DNA of 64,000 nt from Flavobacteriaceae bacterium MAR_2010_72 (lineage in GTDB: Bacteria > Bacteroidota > Bacteroidia > Flavobacteriales > Flavobacteriaceae): assembly GCA_003550275.1 (NCBI GenBank), contig QXCW01000002.1, positions 1,302,001 to 1,366,000 of the forward strand. Direction: 5' to 3'. Positions 54,242 through 62,900 of this stretch are shown here, piece after piece. The notes beneath the pieces are model-generated. The model was given only the letters and a program-made list of their open reading frames with translations. It did not search any database and was not told where the DNA came from. Each line of letters begins with the position of its first letter. The stretch's first letter is position 1. The translations under genes were made by a program, and so were the position numbers.

Positions 54242-55561
54242 ATGGAAACTCATTTTGACATATTAATAGATGCTTCTGGGAGTATGGGGTATATGAAAGG
54301 GACAGATGATGAAAATAAATGTCTATTACCTGATGGAAGTACACGTACTGATTTAGTAAAGAAAATTTTGATTAATAATTTAATTCCGAGTTTATGGCAT
54401 TTAAAAGTTGTTAGAATATCAACATTTTATATGACAGATAAACCTAAAAAAAGTCATATTTATTGGAATAAGTTCGATATAAATGAAATTAACAGAGCTA
54501 TCTCTAAAATTGACAATCCAAAAAACGGATCTACTCCTTTGTTTTATGCATTAAAAGATACAATGAAGGCCTTCAGAAAATCTGAAACCATAATAATTTT
54601 AATAACGGATGGACAGGCAAGTGATGATAAAGATTTTGACCATACAATCATACAAGAAATAAATAATAATGATTTTAAAGTAAAAATATTTATAATTGGA
54701 ATATCACAGAGTATAGAAGCCCAAAATAAGTGCCTAAATCTTACGAAATTTACCAACGGAGAGTTTGTTAATATAAGTGCTATGAATTATGAAAATGCAT
54801 TATTCGATAATTTTTTATTTGAGATTAAAACAAGTATTAACCAAGAAGCCCTTTCTACAGCTGTAGCCCAAAATATAACGGTTACTCAACAACAACCAAT
54901 AATATCAGAGCCCCAAAAACAAGAAACGGTTGAAGAACAAGAACCACCAAAGGAAGCGTTGGAAGAAGTTAAAAAGTCCTCTTCACAAGAAGACCAATCC
55001 CTGAAACAAGAAGTTGCCAATAACAGCCTTTCGTTAAAACTGATTTCAGAGCATTTGCAAACTATATCAAGTCAGGTAAGTTATTTAAGTAAGGTAATTA
55101 CATCAAGAGATACAGATGAGTTCATTGAGAGTGACGAGGACGAATTAGTTAATAAGCAAACAGGGAAACACTGCGAAAATGTTTTGTTTGATAAGTTTAA
55201 AACTTTTAAGTGGAAAGACTTGATTTGGCTAAATGAAAATGAAGAGCAGTACAAACCCTATGACTTTACAGTATTACAAAATGATGTAACCATTTTTATT
55301 GAGTGTAAAGGTACTAGAAGTAACTCAAACGAGTTTGCATTAACAAAAGATGAATGGCAGTTTTATCTTGATAATAAACCTAATTACCGCTTGTATTTTG
55401 TAAGAAGTATGGTAGGGCAACCAGTAGTGATTTTCAAATTTGAAGATTTACTAGGTGCTTTTGAAAATAAAGAGTTATTGCCATTTTCGTCTGTCAACAG
55501 AAAAGTAAAAGCAAACAGAATTTGGTTTCAAGTAAATAATAAAGACGTATGGCAACATTAA
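54242..55561 (+). CDS. VWA-domain protein with C-terminal DUF3883 nuclease-like domain
   Basis: A 439-residue protein. The N-terminal 200 residues form a von Willebrand A domain with a MIDAS motif DASGSMG (D10, S12, S14), the Thr in NGSTPLF and IILITDGQASDD. A Glu/Gln-rich linker (about 215-265) follows. The C-terminal region (KHCENVLFDKFKTF...YDFTVLQNDVTIFIECKGT) matches DUF3883, a PD-(D/E)xK-like fold with D and E-x-K in place. VWA domains dock other subunits through a metal ion. It overlaps the next gene by 13 bases and is likely an accessory nuclease or adaptor of the McrBC operon. Confidence 0.75.
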   Translation: METHFDILIDASGSMGYMKGTDDENKCLLPDGSTRTDLVKKILINNLIPSLWHLKVVRISTFYMTDKPKKSHIYWNKFDINEINRAISKIDNPKNGSTPLFYALKDTMKAFRKSETIIILITDGQASDDKDFDHTIIQEINNNDFKVKIFIIGISQSIEAQNKCLNLTKFTNGEFVNISAMNYENALFDNFLFEIKTSINQEALSTAVAQNITVTQQQPIISEPQKQETVEEQEPPKEALEEVKKSSSQEDQSLKQEVANNSLSLKLISEHLQTISSQVSYLSKVITSRDTDEFIESDEDELVNKQTGKHCENVLFDKFKTFKWKDLIWLNENEEQYKPYDFTVLQNDVTIFIECKGTRSNSNEFALTKDEWQFYLDNKPNYRLYFVRSMVGQPVVIFKFEDLLGAFENKELLPFSSVNRKVKANRIWFQVNNKDVWQH

Positions 55562-55809
55562 TTATTGGCAATTATTATGATAATATAAAATGCGAAAGCT
55601 TTTTAGATCCAGAAACCAATCGTATTAGGGTAAGACCATTGCCTAATCAAGGCTTACCAACAAAAATTGTTATAGAATGTAGTAAAAAGGAAAGAGAAGC
55701 TCATCCAATTGGTACTATTTTTAGAACTGAAAATGTAAAAGTTTGCAAAAAGACTGTAGGTAGATTGTATTTATATGCGAAAGGTAACATGATTTATAAA
55801 ATTAGTTAG
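55549..55809 (+). CDS. Hypothetical small protein of the McrBC operon
   Basis: An 86-residue basic beta-rich protein (LIIGNYYDNIKCESFLDPETNRIRVRPLPNQG...GTIFRTENVKVCKKTVGRLYLYAKG). No family recognised. Its start overlaps the VWA gene and it stops 5 bases before the next gene, so it is a genuine member of the operon. Confidence 0.55.
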   Translation: MATLIIGNYYDNIKCESFLDPETNRIRVRPLPNQGLPTKIVIECSKKEREAHPIGTIFRTENVKVCKKTVGRLYLYAKGNMIYKIS

Positions 55810-55814
55810 ATTTT

Positions 55815-56105
55815 ATGATACCTGAAAATATTACCAAAGACCATATAGAAAAAGCTATTCAGGAAATAGATAAAAAAGGTATTGTCAAAGGAGAACATTC
55901 ATCAACTTATGATGTAGTTTATAACAGCAAAAGATATCCACCAAAATTAGTAGTTAGTTTGGCTAACAAGTATGCTAATGGAGAAATACTTCCAAGAGGC
56001 TCTTTTTCTGGAGGCCCAAATCATCCAGCTTTTAAATTATTAGATAAATTAGGGTTTGAAATCGATAAAAACTTAAAATGGACAATCAGAAATTATACGA
56101 TTTAA
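55815..56105 (+). CDS. ScoMcrA-like N-terminal head domain protein
   Basis: A 96-residue protein (NITKDHIEKAIQEIDKKGIVKGEHSSTYDVVYNSKRYPPKLVVSLANKYANG...FSGGPNHPAFKLLDKLGFEI). This pattern is found as the N-terminal head of ScoMcrA-type and other type IV restriction enzymes, where it joins a DNA-recognition module. Here it is a free-standing gene overlapping the start of mcrB by 28 bases, so it probably works with McrB as a separate specificity subunit. Confidence 0.65.
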   Translation: MIPENITKDHIEKAIQEIDKKGIVKGEHSSTYDVVYNSKRYPPKLVVSLANKYANGEILPRGSFSGGPNHPAFKLLDKLGFEIDKNLKWTIRNYTI

Positions 56106-58546
56106 AAAATGCATTTTTAGAGGAGTGGCCAATTGAAAGATTGGAAACTATGAGTATTGAGGAATACACCAATTTGGATAAAACATCATTTTGTTATTGG
56201 GTAGAACAAAAAACAGAATCTTTAGGAGGAATTAGAGGAGGTAGTTCGTATAAATTTGGGATTTACAGAATGGCTGAAACGTCTAAAACTGAACCTGCTC
56301 AAAATAGAACAAATAATGGTGAATATGCTTGGCATACAAAATATGGATCTACCCAGAAAGAGGCATTTGGTTCTATAAAGGAAATGATTATTAAAATCGC
56401 AAAATTATGCCAAGGCAAAGAATTGAATGTAATAGATAATATTGATCTTGGGGACTCTTACAAATGGAAGATTGCCTTTCTATACAGTGATTTTAATGTC
56501 ATTAATATTTTTAATAAGTTTTCATTAAACAGGGTTTTGATGGGTCTTAAATTAGAGAATAATGATTCACAAACCATATCAGAAATAAACAAGTTAATCG
56601 TTAAACAAAAACCGGAAAATGAAGACTTCTTTTCTTACTCTGCAATGCTTTGGGAAGCTTATGGTAAACAACATGATACTGCAAAATTATTTAAAAAATG
56701 GTTAATTGAAAAACAGAATATAAAAAGTGGTAAGGTAACTTCTTATATAAGAGCAATTAATATTCTTATAAATCATTTTAATATTGCAGTTTATGACGAA
56801 AATGATATTGATGAGTTACACTTTCTGTACGAAGATTTAAAAGAAAAACAAAAGGATGTAAATGGAAAGTATTACTATAAAAAATCACCTTCATATGGTG
56901 AAAGTGGCTTTTATTCTGCAGCCATTAAATCTTATATAGATTATTTAAATGATCAAACAAATTCAACCTCTACAACTATGGAAAATACTGAAGCATCATC
57001 AGTTAATTTACAGGTCTTAAACAAAATATTATTTGGCCCTCCTGGTACTGGAAAAACCTATAATACCATTAATGAATCTTTGCTTATTGTAGATCAGGAG
57101 TTTTATAATGATAATAAAGATAATAGAGCTGCTTTAAATAAGCGCTTCAAAGATTTGCTTATTAAAAATTGGGATAAGACAGATGGTCAGATTGCGTTTT
57201 GTACGTTTCATCAGTCGTTTAGCTATGAAGATTTTGTTGAAGGCATAAAACCTAAAGTGAATGATAATAAAGAGGTTTATTATGAAATTGAAGATGGGGT
57301 ATTTAAAAACATATGTCAATTGGCAAGTAGTAGCATTAGTGCTGTAAAAATGAAAAAAGAAGGAAAACTATCATGGGATGAAGAAACCTTTAATCAAGCA
57401 TCTTTCTATAAATTATCATTGGGAGACTCAACTAAATCTGAAGACAAGACCATTTATGATTATTGTGTAGAAAACAATGTCATTGCTTTAGGCTATGGAG
57501 ACAATAATGATTTCAGCTCGTTGAGTGAAGGTCAAATTACCGAAAAGTGTGAAGATTTAAAATTTGATTCCAACGTTGCTCAAAGCCTGAATTATTTCAT
57601 CCACTATATTAAAAAGAACAACTATGTTATAATTGGTAATGGTAATAAGTTTGTAAGGGCTATAGCAAAAGTGGTTGGCGATTATGAATATGATTCTACA
57701 ACACCAATTGCATACAATCATTTTAGAAAAGTAGAGTGGATTTTTAAGGATGAAAATATTCCAATTGAAGAGTTATATAATAGAGGTTTAAGCCAACAAA
57801 CTATTTACAAAATTGATGAACATGGCTTAAAGAAAGATTTTTTTGTCAATCACGGTCAACTTTTAGAACCTGAATCAAAAAAAGTAAAGGATTATGTTTT
57901 AATAATTGATGAAATCAATCGTGGAAATGTGTCATCCATTTTTGGAGAACTTATAACCTTAATTGAAAAGGACAAACGTGCTGGAGGTAAAGAGGAATTA
58001 GAAGTAACATTACCATATTCCAAAGAACCATTTAAGGTGCCTCACAACGTTTATATCGTTGGAACAATGAATACTGCTGACAGAAGTATAGAAGCTTTAG
58101 ATACGGCATTAAGACGTCGTTTTGCTTTTGATGAAATACCACCTAAACCGGAATTAATTTTAACAGAAGGAAGTTCAGGTAAAGTAAATGGGATTGTTGA
58201 TGGAATTAACCTTAAAGATTTATTAGATAAGATCAATATTCGGATTGAAAAACTAATTGATAAAGATCATAAAATAGGGCACTCTTACTTTTTAAAAGTA
58301 AACGATTTACCAACCTTGAAAGCATGTTTTAAAAATGAAGTCATTCCATTACTTGAAGAATATTTTTTTGGGGATTACGGTAAGATAGGATTGGTTCTTG
58401 GCGATAGTTTCATTACTAAAGACGATACAGAAGCCTTTGAATTTGCAAAATTTGAAGGCTATGACACCGATGTGTCTTCAGATTTAAAGGAACGATCCGT
58501 TTATAAAATAAGACCCTCAAAGGAATGGGATTTTAATGCTATTTAA
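56078..58546 (+). CDS. mcrB: McrB-like GTPase with inserted EVE-like domain
   Basis: An 822-residue protein. The N-terminal 300 residues include a helical region with AKLFKKWLIEKQNIKSGKVTSY that may bind DNA. The AAA+ motor has Walker A GPPGTGKT (G320-T327), FHQSFSYEDFVEGIKP, Walker B YVLIIDEINRGN (about 609), and the McrB-specific GTP-binding MNTADRS (about 664) with RRRFAF. Between Walker A and Walker B, about 436-585, is a beta-rich insertion (SFYKLSLG...ALGYGDNNDFS...NYVIIGNGNKFVRAIAKVVGDYEY...HFRKVEWIF) resembling EVE/YTH-like readers of modified bases. Partner of McrC, which begins at the next base. Confidence 0.88.
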   Translation: MDNQKLYDLKNAFLEEWPIERLETMSIEEYTNLDKTSFCYWVEQKTESLGGIRGGSSYKFGIYRMAETSKTEPAQNRTNNGEYAWHTKYGSTQKEAFGSIKEMIIKIAKLCQGKELNVIDNIDLGDSYKWKIAFLYSDFNVINIFNKFSLNRVLMGLKLENNDSQTISEINKLIVKQKPENEDFFSYSAMLWEAYGKQHDTAKLFKKWLIEKQNIKSGKVTSYIRAINILINHFNIAVYDENDIDELHFLYEDLKEKQKDVNGKYYYKKSPSYGESGFYSAAIKSYIDYLNDQTNSTSTTMENTEASSVNLQVLNKILFGPPGTGKTYNTINESLLIVDQEFYNDNKDNRAALNKRFKDLLIKNWDKTDGQIAFCTFHQSFSYEDFVEGIKPKVNDNKEVYYEIEDGVFKNICQLASSSISAVKMKKEGKLSWDEETFNQASFYKLSLGDSTKSEDKTIYDYCVENNVIALGYGDNNDFSSLSEGQITEKCEDLKFDSNVAQSLNYFIHYIKKNNYVIIGNGNKFVRAIAKVVGDYEYDSTTPIAYNHFRKVEWIFKDENIPIEELYNRGLSQQTIYKIDEHGLKKDFFVNHGQLLEPESKKVKDYVLIIDEINRGNVSSIFGELITLIEKDKRAGGKEELEVTLPYSKEPFKVPHNVYIVGTMNTADRSIEALDTALRRRFAFDEIPPKPELILTEGSSGKVNGIVDGINLKDLLDKINIRIEKLIDKDHKIGHSYFLKVNDLPTLKACFKNEVIPLLEEYFFGDYGKIGLVLGDSFITKDDTEAFEFAKFEGYDTDVSSDLKERSVYKIRPSKEWDFNAI

Positions 58547-59815
58547 ATGAGTCGCCTAATCAGAGTTTTTGAATATGAAAAGTTAACCATTCACTCCAAG
58601 TGTTCGGAAGGGAAGGAACTTGGTGAAAAGGTTATTAATAAGCTCTGGCAGTATAATGATGTAAATAATAATATCTATTTTGATGGCATTCGCAACGGTG
58701 TTAAGTTCAAACACTTTGTTGGGGTTATTCAGATAGGAAATGTTACAATAGAAATTTTGCCTAAAGCCGACGAGCAAAAGTCTACTGAAGATAACAAAAA
58801 GAACTGGCATGATGCATTGCTTAAAATGCTTGCAAAGTGCAAAAAAATTCGTGTAGATTCGGTTAGTGAAGCGACATTAAGGAAACGTAATCATTCACTA
58901 CTTGATTTGTATTTTGAGTTGTTCCTTAAAGAGGTTGATTACTTATTGGAACATGGTCTTATTAAAAAATACAGAAAGAACAATGGAAATTTATATGCCC
59001 TTAAAGGCCGTCTTAATTTTGAAAAAAACATACAAAATAATCTTATCCATAAAGAACGCTTTTTTACAACACATCAGGTTTATGATTATGACCACTTATT
59101 GAATCAAATTTTATACAAAGCACTTCAAGTATTACGAACAATCACCAATAATAACTCATTATCTGATTCAATTATTAGAACTTTAGGAAATTTTCCTGAA
59201 GTGGAAGAAAAATCAATTAACAAGAACCATTTTGACAGATTAGTTGCAAATCGTAAATCAACCAAGTACGATGAAGCTATAAAGATTTCCAAAATGATTA
59301 TACTCAATTATTCACCCGATATTAAAGGTGGTGGTGAAAATATGTTAGCTTTACTTTTCGATATGAATAAGCTCTGGGAAGAATATATCTTAAAGCAACT
59401 ACAAAAAACATGTCAAAATTCCGATATTGAAGTTAAGGGGCAAGAAACTAAATCGTTTTGGGGTTATAATAGTTTAAGGCCAGATATTGTATTAATACAG
59501 GGAAACGAAACTTATATTATTGACACAAAATGGAAAAGACCAACTTCAAGTTCGGCCTCTGTTGGGGATTTGCGTCAGATGTATGCTTATTGTCGATTTT
59601 GGGATGCCAAGAAGGCTCTTTTGCTTTATCCAGGAGAAATGAATGATAATACTTTTAATCCATTTAATACTGATGATTATTCATTGGATTTTGAAAATAC
59701 TGCTATCATAATTGATCATCAATGTAAAATGGGGTTTGTTGGTGTTTTGAACGAAAATGGAGATGACTTAGATGAGAATATTGGTGCAAAGATTTTGGAG
59801 TTATTATTAAATTAA
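58547..59815 (+). CDS. mcrC: McrC-like nuclease subunit
   Basis: A 422-residue protein. The N-terminal beta domain (IYFDGIRNGVKFKHFVGVIQIGNVTIEILPK) and central helical region bind the McrB ring. The C-terminal PD-(D/E)xK domain has LRPDIVLIQGNETYIIDTKWKRP (D and D-x-K) and Q in DLRQMYAYCRFW, the McrC catalytic pattern. It cuts DNA containing modified bases after McrB translocation. Immediately follows McrB without a gap; the operon ends here. Confidence 0.88.
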   Translation: MSRLIRVFEYEKLTIHSKCSEGKELGEKVINKLWQYNDVNNNIYFDGIRNGVKFKHFVGVIQIGNVTIEILPKADEQKSTEDNKKNWHDALLKMLAKCKKIRVDSVSEATLRKRNHSLLDLYFELFLKEVDYLLEHGLIKKYRKNNGNLYALKGRLNFEKNIQNNLIHKERFFTTHQVYDYDHLLNQILYKALQVLRTITNNNSLSDSIIRTLGNFPEVEEKSINKNHFDRLVANRKSTKYDEAIKISKMIILNYSPDIKGGGENMLALLFDMNKLWEEYILKQLQKTCQNSDIEVKGQETKSFWGYNSLRPDIVLIQGNETYIIDTKWKRPTSSSASVGDLRQMYAYCRFWDAKKALLLYPGEMNDNTFNPFNTDDYSLDFENTAIIIDHQCKMGFVGVLNENGDDLDENIGAKILELLLN

Positions 59816-59927
59816 AAAAAGTGGAATTAGAAAAAACCTAAATGAATTAAAACTCTCAATAATTAAAATAGGAGCGAATCAAAAGGAATAGTAAGTGGGC
59901 TTATATTTTAATATAAAAGTTATATAA

Positions 59928-62900
59928 ATGGATTCAATTACTTTCATAGATACTGAAATTGAGCCGAAGAGTCGAAAAATTCTTGACATTGGTGGTATAA
60001 AGAATGATGGCAATATTTTTCATTCTAATTCAATTACGGACTTCATTACTTTTATTAGAGGAACACAATTTATTTGTGGACACAATATTTTTAACCATGA
60101 CTTAAAATACATTCAGCAAGTTGTAGATGATTCTGGGATAAATCCTTTACATGTCATTGATACTTTGTTTCTCTCCCCATTGCTATTCCCGAAAAAGCCA
60201 TATCATGCTTTGCTTAAAGACGACAAGCTGCAAACGGAAGAGTTAAACAATCCGCTTAACGATTCAATAAAAGCCAAAGACCTTTTTTTTGATGAAGTTG
60301 CAGCTTTTCATCAAGCCGATAGTACACTTAAGCAAATCCTGTTTTTGCTTTTGAATGGCAAAAAGGAGTTCTACTCCTTTTTCCAATTTATTGGATACAC
60401 TTGTATTGAAAATGACCTTGAAAAACTAATTCGTGAAAAGTTTCATTCTGAAATTTGCGAACAATCAAATCTGACAAAAATAATTTCCGAGCACCCCATT
60501 GAATTAGCTTACGCTTTGGCATTAATAAATTGTCGAAACCGCTATTCAATTACACCTCGATGGGTACTGAAAGCTTTTCCCGAAATAGAAAGGATAATGA
60601 TTGTTTTAAGAAATAAACCTTGTATTACAGGATGTGAGTATTGCAATCAAGCCTTGGACATACACAAAGGATTGAAAACATATTTCGGTTTTGATTCTTA
60701 TAGAACATTTGCAGGAGAGCGATTACAGGAGAACGCCGTAAAAGCTGCAATTGACAATAAATCACTATTAGCTGTTTTCCCTACTGGTGGTGGCAAGTCG
60801 ATTACATTTCAAATTCCTGCATTAATGAGTGGTGTAGCTACAAAAGGTTTGACTGTGGTGATTTCTCCTTTGCAATCTCTAATGAAGGATCAAGTTGACA
60901 ATCTTGAAAAATCAGGTATTACCGATGCCGTTACAATTAATGGATTGCTTGATCCCATTGAAAGAGGGAAATCTTTTGAAAGAGTTCAAGACGGTTCTGC
61001 TTCTCTACTTTATATCTCCCCAGAATCTTTGCGCTCGAAGACAATTGAACGACTTTTATTAGGGAGAAAAATTGTTCGTTTTGTAATTGATGAAGCTCAC
61101 TGCTTTTCATCGTGGGGACAAGATTTCAGGGTTGATTATTTATACATTGGCGACTTCATCAAACAAGTTCAAGAAAAGAAAAATCTTGAAGAAACAATTC
61201 CAATTTCGTGCTTTACAGCAACAGCCAAAAAAAAGGTGATTGAGGATATTTGTTCTTATTTCAAAGAAAAACTTTCTCTTGATTTAGAAATTTTTAGTTC
61301 AGCTGCTTCGAGAACTAATTTGCAATACAAAGTTTTTGAAAAAGGAGATGAGGAAGAAAAATATAATGCTGTTAGAGATTTGATTGAAGAAAAAAATTGC
61401 CCAACTATCATTTATGTTTCTAGAACAAGCAAAGCCTATACCCTTGCTAAAAGGTTGAGTGGGGATGGCTTCGGAGCAAAACCTTATCATGGTAAAATGG
61501 ATGTGAATGAAAAAACTGCTAATCAAGATGCTTTTATTAAAGGCGAAGTACCAATCATGGTTGCAACTTCTGCATTCGGAATGGGAGTTGACAAGAAAGA
61601 TATTGGAATGGTAATTCATTATGAGATTTCGGATTCATTGGAGAACTACATTCAGGAAGCTGGCAGAGCAGGACGGGACGAAAATCTAACCGCTGATTGT
61701 TTTGTGTTGTTTAATGAAGAAGACCTTAGTAAGCACTTTATCTTGCTCAACCAAACAAAATTGTCAATCAAAGAAATTCAGCAAGTTTGGAAAGCAATAA
61801 AGGACATCACAAGATTTCGTTCGTCGGTTTCTAATTCAGCTTTAGAAATAGCACGAAAAGCAGGTTGGGACGATAATGTTGTTGAGATTGAAACAAGAGT
61901 AACAACAGCAATTGCAGCACTTGAGGATGCTGGCTATTTGAAGAGAGGTCAAAATATGCCAAGGGTTTTTGCCAACAGTATTCTATCAAAGAATGCACAA
62001 GAAGCCATTGATAAAATTAATGGTTCGCAAAGATTTGAGGAGAAACAAAAAGAAAAAGGAATCAGAATTATTAAGAAGCTTTTTTCAAGTAAGAGTAGAA
62101 AGCAATCAACCGATGAGGGTGCAGAATCAAGAATAGATTACATCAGTGACCATTTAGGCATTGTTAAAGAAGAAGTGATAAAAATTGTCAATCTTCTTCG
62201 TGAAGAAAAGATTTTGGCTGATGCAAAAGATTTAACTGCATTCATAAAGAAAGGGGAGAACATAAACCGTTCCTTAAAAATTGTTGAAACATTCAGTCTG
62301 ATTGAAAACTTTCTTTTACCATTTTTGGAGGAGACAGAAAAAACATTTCACATTAAGGAATTAAATGAAGATGCAGAGGAAAAAGGGTGCAAGGACGTTA
62401 CACCGAACAAAATAAAAACCATTATCAATTTTTGGGCAATCAAGAATTGGATTAAGCGACACAACGAACCGTATTCAAAGAATCATCTTGTGATTCTTTG
62501 CGTTCAACCCAAAGAATCGTTGAAGGAAAAATTAGAGAAACGACATGAGTTGGCAAGGTTTGTTGTTGAATTTCTCTATGAGAAAAGTAGTTTGAACATT
62601 GCAGAAGATGAAAAGGAAAAAGAAGAGCTGCTGGTTGAGTTTTCAGTTCACCAATTAAAAGATGAGTTTGAAAAGAGACCGAAGCTTTTTGATATGAAAG
62701 TATCAATTGAGGATATTGAAGACACCCTTTTTTATCTTTCAAGAATTGAGGCAATAAAAATTGAAGGTGGATTTTTGGTTGTATATAATCGCTTAACTAT
62801 TGACAGGGTCGAACAAGACAACAAACGGAGATACAAGAATGAAGACTACCAAAAGTTAAATCAGTTTTACGAAAACAAGATTCAGCAAATTCATATTGTT

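Noticed and set aside
61299-61619. 106-codon minus-strand ORF
   Set aside because: Antisense to the conserved RecQ helicase core.
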